Source: Millisia brevis NBRC 105863
Lineage (GTDB): Bacteria; Actinomycetota; Actinomycetes; Mycobacteriales; Mycobacteriaceae
DNA length: 64,000 bases
Direction of reading: 5' to 3'
Assembly: GCF_001552615.1 (NCBI RefSeq)
Contig: NZ_BCRN01000013.1
Span: 122,772-186,771, forward strand
The notes under the pieces are model-generated. The model searched no databases and was not told the DNA's origin. It saw nothing but the letters and a program-made list of their open reading frames with translations. Of this stretch, positions 8,973 through 17,848 are shown piece after piece. The first letter of the stretch is position 1. The number at the start of each line of letters is the position of its first letter. The translations under genes were made by a program, and so were the position numbers.

Positions 8973-10016
8973 TCAGCGCGCCGAGGGCTGGTGCTGGGTG
9001 ATGCAGTGGATACCGCCGCCGCGTTCGAACAGCGGCCGCGCGTCGACGGTCACCACCTCGCGGCCGGGATACTGTTCGGCCAGGATCGCGGCGGCGTCCG
9101 CGTCGCGCGGATCGCCGAAGCTGCAGGCGATCACGCCGCCGTTGACCACCAGATGGTTGATGTAGCTGTAGTCGACGAATCCGCCCGCATCCTTCAGCGT
9201 CTCGGGCGCCGGCACCTCGACGATCTCCCATTCGCGGCCGGCGACGTCGGTGGACTCCTCGAGGACCGCGCGAATCTCCTTGCACACCTGAAAGTCCGGG
9301 TGGGATTCGTCGCGTTGGCTGTGCAGCACGATCCGGCCGGGCGCGGTGATCGCGGCGACGATGTCGACGTGTCCGCGGGTGCCGAACTGTTCGTAGTCGC
9401 GGGTCAGGCCGCGCGGCAGCCATACCGCGTGGGTGGCGCCGATCGTGCGGGCCAGCTCCGCCTCGACCGCCTCGCGGGTCAGGCCGGGGTTGCGGCCGAG
9501 GTCGAGTTGTACGGTCTCGGTGACCAATACGGTGCCCAGGCCGTCGACCTGGATGCCGCCGCCCTCGTTGACCAGCGCCGAGGACACCACGGGGATGTCG
9601 GCCTGCTCGGCGACGAAGGTACCGATCTTCGCGTCCTTGTCCCAGCGGGTCCAGCCCTGGCCGCCCCAGCCGTTGAAGACCCAGTCGACCGCGCGCACGC
9701 TGCCGTCCGCGGCGTGCACGAACGTCGGTCCGATATCGCGCATCCAGGCGTCGTTCAGCGGTGCCTCGACCACCTCGACGTCCGCCGACAGGTAACGCGC
9801 GGCGTCGGCGGCTCCGGCCGGGTCGACCACCACCGTCACCGGTTCGAATCGGGCGACGGCGTGTGCCACCGCCGCCCACGTCGAGCGCGCCTCGTGCTTG
9901 GCCTTCTCGGAGTCGCCGAGCGAATAGCCGTCGGGCGGAAAGGCGATCCAGACCCGATCCTGGGGCGCCGACTCCGCGGGCATCCGGAACGTCTCGGTTG
10001 AGGGGTGGTCGGTCAT
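8973..10016 (-). CDS. Agmatine deiminase family protein (guanidino-group hydrolase)
   Basis: The protein belongs to the peptidylarginine/agmatine deiminase fold, which hydrolyses guanidino or amidino groups to ureido groups plus ammonia through a catalytic Cys. Visible motifs are NDAWMRDIGP, NEGGGIQ, RGHVD, and the C-terminal GGGIHCITQ carrying the presumed nucleophile Cys338. The length of 347 residues is as expected for AguA. ATG 10016 is used because the following MTDHPSTETFRMPAE leads directly into the first strand. The usual AguB partner (a nitrilase-type carbamoylputrescine amidase) is not adjacent; an amidase-signature enzyme and a urea-type transporter precede it on the same strand. 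The true substrate could be agmatine or another guanidino compound. Confidence 0.85.
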   Translation of the reverse strand: MTDHPSTETFRMPAESAPQDRVWIAFPPDGYSLGDSEKAKHEARSTWAAVAHAVARFEPVTVVVDPAGAADAARYLSADVEVVEAPLNDAWMRDIGPTFVHAADGSVRAVDWVFNGWGGQGWTRWDKDAKIGTFVAEQADIPVVSSALVNEGGGIQVDGLGTVLVTETVQLDLGRNPGLTREAVEAELARTIGATHAVWLPRGLTRDYEQFGTRGHVDIVAAITAPGRIVLHSQRDESHPDFQVCKEIRAVLEESTDVAGREWEIVEVPAPETLKDAGGFVDYSYINHLVVNGGVIACSFGDPRDADAAAILAEQYPGREVVTVDARPLFERGGGIHCITQHQPSAR

Positions 10017-10051
10017 GGCATTACCTCTCGATCGGGAGACTCGGCCGGGGA

Positions 10052-11773
10052 TCAGGCCAACGGGGGAGTGCGCGGCGGCGAGGTGCGTCGGCGGCCGGTC
10101 GCTTCGAAGGCTGCCGCCGCGGTGAGCAGAGCGACGTCGTCGTAGGCGCGGCCGGCGAAGGTCAGCCCGACCGGCATGCCGATGTCGGCCATGGTCCCCA
10201 TCGGCACGGTCACGGTCGGTATGCCGAGGTGGCGCGGTACGAGATTGCCGTTGGCGACCCAGACGCCGTTGCGCCAGCCGAGGTCCGCGGATGCCGGCTC
10301 GACGTCCGTATCCGCCGGCCCGACATCGGCGACGGTCGGGAAGATGACCGCGTCGAGCCCGAGATCGTCCATCCAGACCTCCAGGTCGACCCGGCGGGTC
10401 TCCTCGAGACCGCGTACCCCATCCTCCAGATGGGGGATATCGGTGAACGTCTCGATCGGGTGCTCGCGGATGAACACCGGATAGGTGTCGATGCTGTCGC
10501 CGAAGCCGTCCGCCCGGTCCGGCAGTGCCCCTTCCGGATGCACCCAGATCAACGAACCGTCGACGTCGGCGAGGCGGTTGAGTGTCGGGTCGCCGTTGGC
10601 GGCGAGGAAATCGTCCCAGGCCCACGCGGACAGGTCGCGGATTTCGACAGCCAGGAACTCCGGCGAGACGAGCCCGCGCGTGCGGATCGTCGGGGCGCCC
10701 GGTCGGTCGCCCTCGTAGTTCGACACCACGGGGAAGTCGACCTCTATCACCGTGGCGCCGGCCGCCTCCAGATCGGCGCGGGCGGCGCGGTAGAGGTCGA
10801 TGATCGACGCGCGGGTCTCGATCGCGCGACCGGTCGCCCCACCGATACCGGGGTCCGGTGCGGTTCCCGCGTCGGCATCGGCGTTGATGTACATGCGCGG
10901 AACCCCGAACCGTTTGCCCGCGAGAATCTTTCGGGCATCGTCGAGATCACCCGGTGCCAGGGTGGGGTAGGACGGCGGGCGGCCGGTGGAGGCGAGCGGA
11001 ATGGCCACCCACGGTTGGCTGCGCCAGAAGTCGCCGCGGGTATCGGGGTCGTCGGCGACGATCACGTCGAGCACTTCGAACATGTCGGCCATCGACCGGG
11101 TATGCGGGACGACGACGTCCATCGTCGGGACCAGCGGCCAGTTGCCGCGCACCGAGATCACGCCGCGCGACGGGGTGTACGCGCAGAGCGCGTTGTTCGT
11201 CGCGGGGGCGCGGCCGCTCGACCAGGTCTCCTCACCGAGGCCGAAGGCCGCATAGCTCGCCGCGGTGGCCGTACCCGAGCCGTTGGATGATCCCGAGCCG
11301 AAAGCCGACGTCAAATAGTCGGCGTTGTAGGGGCTTTCGGCGCGACCGTAGAGACCGCGCTGCATCCCGCCGTTGGCCATCGGCGGCATATTCGTCAGGC
11401 CGAGCAGGATCGCGCCGGCAGCCCGCAGGCGTTCGATGGTGAAGGCATCCTTCTGGGCGACAAGGTGTTCGAAGGCGTGCGAGCCCGCGGCCGCGGTCAG
11501 GCCCGCCGCCAGGTAGCTGTCCTTGGCGGTGTACGGGATGCCGTCGAGGGGGCCGAGCACCGCCCCGTCGGCTCGGCGGCGGTCGGCGGCCCGCGCCTGC
11601 TCGACGGCGTCGGGGTTCATCACGACCATCGCGTTGAGCCGCGGGCCGCGCCCGTCGTAGGCGTCGATGCGGGCCAGATAGGCCTCGACCAGGCCGACGC
11701 TGGTGACCGCCCCACGCTCGAGGGCATCGCGCAGTTCGGCGATGCTCGCCTCGACAACATCCCAGCCGGTCAT
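10052..11773 (-). CDS. Amidase-signature family hydrolase
   Basis: This is a Ser-cisSer-Lys amidase of ~573 residues. Lys84 lies in GIPYTAKDSY, the cis-Ser region is GSGSSNGSG around 159-167, and the likely nucleophile Ser186 lies in GEETWSSGRAPA. The glycine motif differs from the usual GGSSGG form, so substrate preference may be unusual. ATG 11773 is chosen because the upstream part of the frame is Arg/Gly-rich and a purine-rich GAGAGGG precedes ATG. The gene lies between urtE (115 bases upstream) and the agmatine-deiminase-family gene (35 bases downstream), all on one strand. It probably hydrolyses an amide or ureide imported by the Urt system. Confidence 0.82.
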   Translation of the reverse strand: MTGWDVVEASIAELRDALERGAVTSVGLVEAYLARIDAYDGRGPRLNAMVVMNPDAVEQARAADRRRADGAVLGPLDGIPYTAKDSYLAAGLTAAAGSHAFEHLVAQKDAFTIERLRAAGAILLGLTNMPPMANGGMQRGLYGRAESPYNADYLTSAFGSGSSNGSGTATAASYAAFGLGEETWSSGRAPATNNALCAYTPSRGVISVRGNWPLVPTMDVVVPHTRSMADMFEVLDVIVADDPDTRGDFWRSQPWVAIPLASTGRPPSYPTLAPGDLDDARKILAGKRFGVPRMYINADADAGTAPDPGIGGATGRAIETRASIIDLYRAARADLEAAGATVIEVDFPVVSNYEGDRPGAPTIRTRGLVSPEFLAVEIRDLSAWAWDDFLAANGDPTLNRLADVDGSLIWVHPEGALPDRADGFGDSIDTYPVFIREHPIETFTDIPHLEDGVRGLEETRRVDLEVWMDDLGLDAVIFPTVADVGPADTDVEPASADLGWRNGVWVANGNLVPRHLGIPTVTVPMGTMADIGMPVGLTFAGRAYDDVALLTAAAAFEATGRRRTSPPRTPPLA

Positions 11774-11888
11774 CGCCACGCCCTCTCGCCGCCCGGAAGC
11801 CGCCGCCGACCCGCCACCGAGCAGGCGGTGGCCGAGCCGGCGATATCCGTCGCCCACGGTATCCGAAAGGTCGGATTTCGGTGCGGGA

Positions 11889-12581
11889 TCAGATCTTCAT
11901 CGCCGCCCGGACGTCCTCTTCGGAGTCGGCGCCGCCGCTGCCCGTCGAGGTGACCCGCCCGGATTCGAGGATGTAGTACTGCTGCGCCGATTCGAGGGCG
12001 AAGCCGATGTGCTGCTCGACCAGCAGCACCCCGAGATCCCCGCGCGCGGTCAGCGCCGTGATCGTCTCCTCGATCTCCGCGACCACGGAGGGCTGGATAC
12101 CTTCGGTCGGCTCGTCGAGGATCAGGATCTTCGGTTCGGTGATCAGCGCGCGGGCGATCGCCAGCTGCTGGCGTTGACCGCCGGACAGCAGACCGGCCCG
12201 CCGCTGCAGCAACTCCTTGAGCGCCGGGAAGAGATCGAGTTGCTCGTCGATCAGCGCCTTGCCGTTCTTGCGGCCGTCGGCCACCACCTGCAGGTTCTCC
12301 GCGGTGGTCAACTGCCCGAACGACTGTTGGCCCTGCGGCACGTAGGCCAGGCCGAGCGCGACGCGGGCGCTCGGCCGCAGCTTGGTGATGTCGCGGCCCT
12401 CGAACAGCACCGATCCTCGCGTGCAGCGCAGCAGACCGACCGCCGCGCGCAGCAGGGTGGTCTTGCCGGCGCCGTTGTGTCCCATCACCGCGGCGACACC
12501 GTCGGACGGCACGGTGATCGAGACGCCGTGGATCACCTCGGTGCGGCCGTAGCCGGTGGTCACATCCACCAGTTCGAGCAT
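11889..12581 (-). CDS. urtE: Urea-type ABC transporter ATPase UrtE
   Basis: This is the second ATPase of a HAAT/urea-type importer, 230 residues long. It shows Walker A GHNGAGKTT (about 34-42), the Q-loop region PQGQQSFGQLT, the signature LSGGQRQQLAIARAL, Walker B ILILDEPTEGIQ and the H-switch VEQH. The PQGQQ and DEPTEGIQPS forms are typical of UrtE rather than LivF. Its ATG overlaps the urtD stop by one base (TAATG), so translation is likely coupled. Together with UrtD it powers uptake through UrtB/UrtC. Confidence 0.92.
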   Translation of the reverse strand: MLELVDVTTGYGRTEVIHGVSITVPSDGVAAVMGHNGAGKTTLLRAAVGLLRCTRGSVLFEGRDITKLRPSARVALGLAYVPQGQQSFGQLTTAENLQVVADGRKNGKALIDEQLDLFPALKELLQRRAGLLSGGQRQQLAIARALITEPKILILDEPTEGIQPSVVAEIEETITALTARGDLGVLLVEQHIGFALESAQQYYILESGRVTSTGSGGADSEEDVRAAMKI

Positions 12582-13489
12582 TACCCATCACCTTTCGTCA
12601 GCGACGGACCGTCCGATTCCTCGGACGGGGAGTCCTCGGACGACGGGGTGGCCGGAGTGTCGACCGGACCGATCGCATCCTCGGCGCCCGCCGCGGCGGT
12701 GCCGAGGTAGACCTCCTGGACCTTCGGGTTGGCCTGGACCTCGGCCACCGAACCCTCGGCGATCACCTGGCCGCGGGCCAGCACGGTCACCGAGGTGGCG
12801 AACGCCCGCATGAAGTCCATGTCGTGTTCGACGACCACCACCGTCCGCTCGCTGCCGATGCGGCGCAGGAGGTTTCCGGTCTCCTCCCGCTCCTCGGCGC
12901 TCATACCGGCCACCGGTTCGTCCAGGAGCAGGACATCGGCGTTCTGCACCAACAGCATCCCGATCTCGAGCCACTGCTTCTGACCGTGGGCGAGGATGCC
13001 CGCCGGGGAATCGGCCAGGGCGGTCAGGCCGATCGTCTCGAGGGCCTCCTCGATCACCGGCAGCACCCCGTGTCGTCGACGCAGCATCGTCCACACCGAC
13101 CGGCCGGAGCCTGCGGCGATGTCGAGGTTCTGCAGGACGGTGAGCTGCTCGAAGACGCTGGCGGTCTGGAAGGTTCGACCGACGCCCGCGCGGGCGATCT
13201 GGTGCACCTTCTTGCCGAGCAGTTCGACCCCGGACTTGCTGATCGAGCCGCTGCCCTTCACCAGGCCGGTGACCGCGTCGATCACCGTGGTCTTGCCGGC
13301 GCCGTTCGGGCCGATCAGGAACCGCAGATCGCCCTGGAAAAGGGTCAGGTCGACCCCGTTGACCGCCTTGAATCCGTCGAAATCGACGGTCAGATCGCGG
13401 ATCTGGAGATACTCGGTGCCCATACCGAGGTTGCCGCCGACCACCGGTTCGGCGTGGGCCGCGGTGGGCAAGGTGCCCTCTCCGGTCAT
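12581..13489 (-). CDS. urtD: Urea-type ABC transporter ATPase UrtD
   Basis: First ATPase subunit, ~302 residues. It shows Walker A GPNGAGKTT, a GVGRTFQTASVF segment typical of UrtD, the degenerate signature LAHGQKQWLEIGM, Walker B VLLLDEPVAGMS and VVEHDMDF. The LAHGQKQWLEIGM form distinguishes UrtD from LivG. The C-terminus carries an extra ~45-residue acidic Ser/Pro/Glu tail that is not part of the ATPase fold. ATG 13489 is used, overlapping the urtC stop by four bases (ATGA). It works at the inner face of the membrane with UrtB, UrtC and UrtE. Confidence 0.92.
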   Translation of the reverse strand: MTGEGTLPTAAHAEPVVGGNLGMGTEYLQIRDLTVDFDGFKAVNGVDLTLFQGDLRFLIGPNGAGKTTVIDAVTGLVKGSGSISKSGVELLGKKVHQIARAGVGRTFQTASVFEQLTVLQNLDIAAGSGRSVWTMLRRRHGVLPVIEEALETIGLTALADSPAGILAHGQKQWLEIGMLLVQNADVLLLDEPVAGMSAEEREETGNLLRRIGSERTVVVVEHDMDFMRAFATSVTVLARGQVIAEGSVAEVQANPKVQEVYLGTAAAGAEDAIGPVDTPATPSSEDSPSEESDGPSLTKGDG

Positions 13490-14589
13490 GACGCCCCCTC
13501 GGAAAGTTTCGCCTCGACCCGCTCGGTATCGGCGGCGGGCGGATCGGCCGCTCGCTTGCGGCGTCGCAGGAAGACCGCGAGGCCGGCCAGTCCGGCGGGG
13601 AAGAAGCCGATGACGATGATGAACAACAGGCCCTGCCCGTAGGTCCACGCGGACGGGAAGCGTTCGGAGAACAGCGACTGTGCCCAGGCGACGCCGATCG
13701 CCCCGAGGACCGGGCCGAGCAGGGTGGTCCGTCCGCCGATGGCCACCCCGATCAGGAAGGCGATCGACGGCAGGATGCCGACCTGGGAGGGGGTGATGAA
13801 GCCGACGATCGGCGCGAAGAGCGCGCCGGCGATCGAGGCGAAGAGCGCGGCGACCGCGTAGGCGAAGACCTTGATATTGGCGGGGTCGTAGCCGAGGAAG
13901 CGCACCCGTTCCTCGCTGTCGCGCACCGCGACGAGCAGTTCGCCGTACCGGCTGTACATCAGCTGGCGGACGATCGCCACGACCGCGAGCAGGGTGCCGG
14001 CGGCGATGAAGTACAGCATCTGCTTGTTGACCGGGTCCGACAGGCGGAAGCCGAAGAAGGTCTGGAATCCGTTGAGCCCGTTGGAACCACCCAGGCCGGT
14101 TTGGCCGACCAGCAGGATCGCCATCGCCGCGGCCAGGGCCTGCGACAGGATGGCGAAGTAGGCGCCCTTGACGCGCCGCTTGAAGACGCCGAAGCCGAGG
14201 GCTGCGGCGATCCCGGCCGGAATGAACAGAATGGCCAGCAGGGTGACCAGCGGCGAGGTGAACGGCACCCAGTAGCCGGGCAGTTCGTTGCGCCCGGAGA
14301 TCGACATGAAGTCGGGGACGTCCGAACCGGCGATTTGGGCGTCGGCGATCTTCAGATGCATGCCCATCATGTATCCGCCGAGGCCGAAGAAGACGCCCTG
14401 ACCCAGAACCAGCATGCCGCCGCGACCCCACACCAGACCGATGCCGACCGCGACGATCGCGTAGCACAGGAATTGGCCGAAGAGGCCGAGCCGGAAGGTG
14501 GACAGCATCGCCGGAGCGGCGACGAACAGCAGCAGGGCCGCGACACCGAAACCGGCCCAGGTCTGCCAGCGACCCAAGAGGGTTCTCAT
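13486..14589 (-). CDS. urtC: Urea-type ABC transporter permease UrtC
   Basis: This is a membrane permease of ~367 residues with about 9-10 hydrophobic segments. The GLVWGRGGMLVLGQGVFFGLGGYMMGMHL stretch is diagnostic of UrtC, and PANIKVFAYAVAALFA follows in the second half. ATG 14589 gives the N-terminus MRTLLGRWQTW before the first membrane segment. It overlaps urtB by four bases upstream and urtD by four downstream, so the five genes form one translationally coupled operon. The C-terminal ~30 residues are charged and cytosolic. Confidence 0.92.
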   Translation of the reverse strand: MRTLLGRWQTWAGFGVAALLLFVAAPAMLSTFRLGLFGQFLCYAIVAVGIGLVWGRGGMLVLGQGVFFGLGGYMMGMHLKIADAQIAGSDVPDFMSISGRNELPGYWVPFTSPLVTLLAILFIPAGIAAALGFGVFKRRVKGAYFAILSQALAAAMAILLVGQTGLGGSNGLNGFQTFFGFRLSDPVNKQMLYFIAAGTLLAVVAIVRQLMYSRYGELLVAVRDSEERVRFLGYDPANIKVFAYAVAALFASIAGALFAPIVGFITPSQVGILPSIAFLIGVAIGGRTTLLGPVLGAIGVAWAQSLFSERFPSAWTYGQGLLFIIVIGFFPAGLAGLAVFLRRRKRAADPPAADTERVEAKLSEGAS

Positions 14590-15470
14590 ACGAGACTCCT
14601 TGTGCGCACCGAGAACAGGCCCTGCGGACGGACCTGAAGGAAGATCACGATGAGGATGAACAGGATCACCTTGGCCAGCGATGCGGTCGTGTTGTACTCG
14701 ATGAACGAGTTGAGGAAGCCGATGCCGAAGGCGGCGATCACCGTGCCCTTGATCTGCCCGAGACCGCCGACGACCACCACCAGGAAGGCGTCGATCAGAT
14801 AGCTCTGACCGATCGTCGGGCTGGTCGACCCGATCAGGGTCAGCGCAACGCCGGCGACCGAGGCGAGACCGGACCCGATGAAGAAGGTCGTGATGTCGGT
14901 CCGGCGCGACGAGATACCGCTGGTCTCCGCCAGATCGCGGTTCTGTACCACCGCTCGGATCCGTCGACCCATCGGGCTGACCTTGAGCATGATCGCCAGC
15001 GCGATGACGCAGGCGATCGCCAGGAAGAGGATGAAGATACGGGTTCGGGGGACCACCGCACCGAAGATCTCGACGCCACCGGCCAGCCAGGACGGCGCGA
15101 CGACGTTGACCGCCGGGGCGCCGAAGATGTCCCGGGCGACCTGCTGCAGGACCAGGCCCACGCCGAAGGTCACCAACAGGGTGTCGAGCGGTCGGTGGTA
15201 CATCCGGTTGATCAGGGTGACCTCGAGCAGCACCCCGAGCAGGCCGCCGACCAGGAAGCCGACGATCAGCGAGATGAACAGGGACACACCCGCGGTGGTG
15301 AAGACTTGCTGCACCACGTAAGCGGTGTAGCAACCGGCCATGATGAACTCGCCGTGCGCCATGTTGATGACGCCCATTTGCCCGAAGGTCAGCGACAGGC
15401 CGAGCGCGGCCAGCAACAGGATCGAGCCGAGGCTCAATCCTGTTGCCAGCTGTCCGATCAGGACATCCAT
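14586..15470 (-). CDS. urtB: Urea-type ABC transporter permease UrtB
   Basis: The permease has 294 residues and about 8 hydrophobic segments. LSLTFGQMGVINMAHGEFIMAG is the UrtB/LivH signature; Met rather than Leu after GQ and the INMAHGE form favour UrtB. The EAA-like loop is NRDLAETSGI. Full-length UrtB of some bacteria has a long N-terminal extracytoplasmic domain, but this is the short actinobacterial type. It starts 13 bases after the urtA stop. Confidence 0.92.
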   Translation of the reverse strand: MDVLIGQLATGLSLGSILLLAALGLSLTFGQMGVINMAHGEFIMAGCYTAYVVQQVFTTAGVSLFISLIVGFLVGGLLGVLLEVTLINRMYHRPLDTLLVTFGVGLVLQQVARDIFGAPAVNVVAPSWLAGGVEIFGAVVPRTRIFILFLAIACVIALAIMLKVSPMGRRIRAVVQNRDLAETSGISSRRTDITTFFIGSGLASVAGVALTLIGSTSPTIGQSYLIDAFLVVVVGGLGQIKGTVIAAFGIGFLNSFIEYNTTASLAKVILFILIVIFLQVRPQGLFSVRTRSLV

Positions 15471-15483
15471 GCGTCCGCGCCGA

Positions 15484-16755
15484 TTATCCCGAGAGTCCTT
15501 CGGCCCAATCGTAGGACTCGAGGTACGGGTCCGGTTCGATCGGACCGGGCGACTCCCAGATCGTGTAGATCAGGCCGTCACCACGGATCTCGCCGATGCG
15601 GGCGGTCTTGGTGATGTGGTTGTTGTCGCCGTCGATGGTGACCAGACCCTCGGGGGCCTCGAAGGTCACGCCGCCGGCGGCGTCCTGGATCGCGGCGACA
15701 TCGAACGAATCCGCCGCCTCGACGGTGTTGCGCCACAGGTAGACCGAGACGTAGGCCGCTTCCATCGGATCGGAGGTCGGCTTGTCCTGGCCGTACTTGT
15801 CCTTGTACGCCTGGACGAAGGTGTTGTTCACCGGGGTGTCGATCGTCTGGTAGTAGTTCCAGGCGGTCAGCTGGCCCTCGATGTTCTCGACACCGATACC
15901 GCCGACCTCTTCCTCGGCGATCGACACCGAGACGACCGGCATCTCCTGCGGGGTCAGACCGACGTTGCGGTATTCGCGGAAGAACGCGACGTTGGAGTCG
16001 CCGTTGAGGGTATTGAAGACCGCGTCGGCGCCGGCGGTGCGCACCTTGTTGACGATGGTGGAGAAGTCGGTCGAGCCGAGCGGGGTGTAATCCTCACCGA
16101 GGATCTCGATCCCGTTGGCCTCCGCGTACGCCTTGATGATGCGGTTGGCGGTCTGCGGGAAGACGTAGTCGCTGCCGACCAGGTAGAGCGAGGTGATTCC
16201 CTGCTCCTTGAGATAGTCGAGAGCGGGCACGATCTGCTGGTTGGTCGTCGCGCCGGTGTAGAAGATATTCGGCGACGATTCGAGGCCCTCGTACTGCACC
16301 GGGTAGTAGAGCAGCGAGTTGTTGTTCTCGAAGACCGGCAGCATCGCCTTGCGGCTCGATGAGGTCCAGCCGCCGAATACCGCTGCGACACAGTCGCTGC
16401 TGATCAGCTTCTCGGCCTTCTCCGCGAAGACCGCGGGCTCGGAGGCGCCGTCCTCCCCGATCAGATCGATCTGCTTGCCGAGCACACCACCGTCGGCGTT
16501 GATCTCCTCGACGGCCAGGGCGATCGCGTCGCGGACGGTGACCTCCGAGATGGCCATCGTGCCGGACAGGGAGTTGAGGGAGCCGACCTTGATCGTCGAA
16601 CCCTCGGTGTCGACGCAGGATTCGGCGCTGGAGGCGGACGATGATTCGTCGCCGGCGCGGCTGCCGCAGCCGGCCAGGGTGAGTACGGAGACCAGGGTGA
16701 GCGCTCCGGCGCCGAGCACCGACTTTCTCAACTGCGGGCGAGCAGAACCTAACAT
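15484..16755 (-). CDS. urtA: Urea-type ABC transporter substrate-binding lipoprotein UrtA
   Basis: This is a Type I periplasmic-binding-protein-fold receptor of ~423 residues. The signal peptide ends in a lipobox (LTLAGC near residue 28), so the mature protein should be lipid-anchored outside the membrane. KVGSLNSLSGTMAISE, AVFGGWTSSSRKAMLPVFE and LLYYPVQYEGLESSPNIFYTG match UrtA, whose ligand pocket is shaped for urea and small amides. ATG 16755 has AAAGG about 7 bases upstream. It is the first gene of urtABCDE. The true ligand could be urea or a related ureide, since the neighbours do not include urease. Confidence 0.9.
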   Translation of the reverse strand: MLGSARPQLRKSVLGAGALTLVSVLTLAGCGSRAGDESSSASSAESCVDTEGSTIKVGSLNSLSGTMAISEVTVRDAIALAVEEINADGGVLGKQIDLIGEDGASEPAVFAEKAEKLISSDCVAAVFGGWTSSSRKAMLPVFENNNSLLYYPVQYEGLESSPNIFYTGATTNQQIVPALDYLKEQGITSLYLVGSDYVFPQTANRIIKAYAEANGIEILGEDYTPLGSTDFSTIVNKVRTAGADAVFNTLNGDSNVAFFREYRNVGLTPQEMPVVSVSIAEEEVGGIGVENIEGQLTAWNYYQTIDTPVNNTFVQAYKDKYGQDKPTSDPMEAAYVSVYLWRNTVEAADSFDVAAIQDAAGGVTFEAPEGLVTIDGDNNHITKTARIGEIRGDGLIYTIWESPGPIEPDPYLESYDWAEGLSG

Positions 16756-16793
16756 CGAAAGCCTTTCATGGATAACGGTGCGGCCCTTGAGGC

Positions 16794-16824
16794 GTGCGTT
16801 GTGACAGAGGAGTGCGTTGTGACA
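16794..16824 (-). promoter_or_regulatory. Direct-repeat candidate regulator site upstream of urtA
   Basis: GTGCGTTGTGACA occurs twice, at 16794-16806 and 16812-16824, with an 18-base period, 39 bases upstream of the urtA ATG. The rest of the 304-base stretch between urtA (16755) and the GntR gene (17060) holds no gene I can support. It must contain the two divergent promoters. The repeats may bind the GntR regulator or a global nitrogen regulator, but neither is shown. Confidence 0.4.
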
Positions 16825-17059
16825 AGCGGGATGGCGCGGGAGTTGCTGGTGAACATGCGAGGTAAAGGGCGTCATCGCCGACCGGATCATGTGACGTCTG
16901 CCGCCGACGCCGACCCGGACATTAGGACCAATCTGTTGCTGCTACATATCCACGTGTAACGGCAGCATTAACGACCTGTTCGCCCGCTGGAAGCCGCGAT
17001 TTCACCCGGTTCGATACCTCAGATGCGAAGGAAAGCCCAGGTGGGTAACGTATACAGGT

Positions 17060-17776
17060 ATGTCGACGGCATCGCGCACAGCTCCGAGTACCGCTGTGAA
17101 TGCAAACCTGTGCGAATTGGTGTACTCGACGCTGCGCTCGGAACTCATGAACGGCGAAATCCCGTTCGGGCACCGGCTCACCGAACCCAAAGTGGCGGGT
17201 CGGTTTCGTATATCCCGGACCCCGGTACGCGAGGCGCTCACCCGGCTCTGCGCGGACGGTCTGGTTCAGCGCGAGGAGTTCGGCTACAGCCCGGTTCGGC
17301 CGAGCATTCCCCTGATTCGCGACCTGTACGAGTTGCGAATCACTCTGGAACTGGCCGGTATTCAGCGCGCTATCGGTAATCCCGGAGTCACGCACGATCG
17401 GGAATTGCTCGAGTCGGAATACCGCCGTTGGAAGGATCTCGAGGCCGACCCCCCGCCGCAGGAACCGGGATTCGTCGCGACCGACGAGGAGTTCCACGTC
17501 GCCCTGTTGACCGCGGCGGGCAATGCCGAGATGGTGCGAGCGCTGCGCGGGGTCAACGCGCGGATTCGGCACGTTCGGATGTACGACTTCATCGTCAACA
17601 ACCGGGTGGAAGTGACGATCGCCGAGCACCTGGCGATCCTCGAGGCGGTCCTCGCCGACCGGCTTCCGCTCGCGTTGTCGTTGTTGCACAAGCATATCGG
17701 CGAATCGCTGGACGTGGTCCTCGACCGGGTCAGCCGGGCGATCGTCGCGATGTCCCTGGCGACCGGATCGGAATAG
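17060..17776 (+). CDS. GntR/FCD-family transcriptional regulator
   Basis: The N-terminal winged helix (about 15-75) contains LTEPKVAGRFRISRTPVREA, the GntR recognition helix. The all-alpha FCD effector domain follows, with a metal-type pattern D/H..H..H (DEEFHVALL, EHLAIL). Total length is 238 residues, normal for the FadR/VanR subgroup. It is divergent from urtA and followed 72 bases later by allophanate hydrolase, so it probably controls this nitrogen locus in response to a small organic acid or ureide. A TAACGT hexamer ends 8 bases before ATG, so the message may be leaderless. Confidence 0.88.
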   Translation: MSTASRTAPSTAVNANLCELVYSTLRSELMNGEIPFGHRLTEPKVAGRFRISRTPVREALTRLCADGLVQREEFGYSPVRPSIPLIRDLYELRITLELAGIQRAIGNPGVTHDRELLESEYRRWKDLEADPPPQEPGFVATDEEFHVALLTAAGNAEMVRALRGVNARIRHVRMYDFIVNNRVEVTIAEHLAILEAVLADRLPLALSLLHKHIGESLDVVLDRVSRAIVAMSLATGSE

Positions 17777-17848
17777 GTCCGTGACCTCCATGAAGACCCA
17801 CCCCCGGTCGAACCGGGGCCACCCTCGACTGCGATGGGAGATGAGGAC

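Noticed and set aside
9840..9856. GGTTCGAATC-like sequence as a tRNA T-loop
   Set aside because: It lies inside the agmatine-deiminase-family coding frame and no acceptor stem or anticodon arm pairs around it.
16956..16972. GTAAC and TTAAC motifs near urtA as a GlnR box
   Set aside because: The spacing between the two half-sites is 7 bases, not the 6 expected for GTnAC-N6-GnAAC, and the third half-site is missing. Left as undecided and not annotated.
17802..17818. Small hairpin (7-base stem, 3-base loop) between the GntR gene and allophanate hydrolase as a terminator
   Set aside because: The stem is short and lacks a U-tract, and the gap is only 72 bases; co-transcription is more likely.
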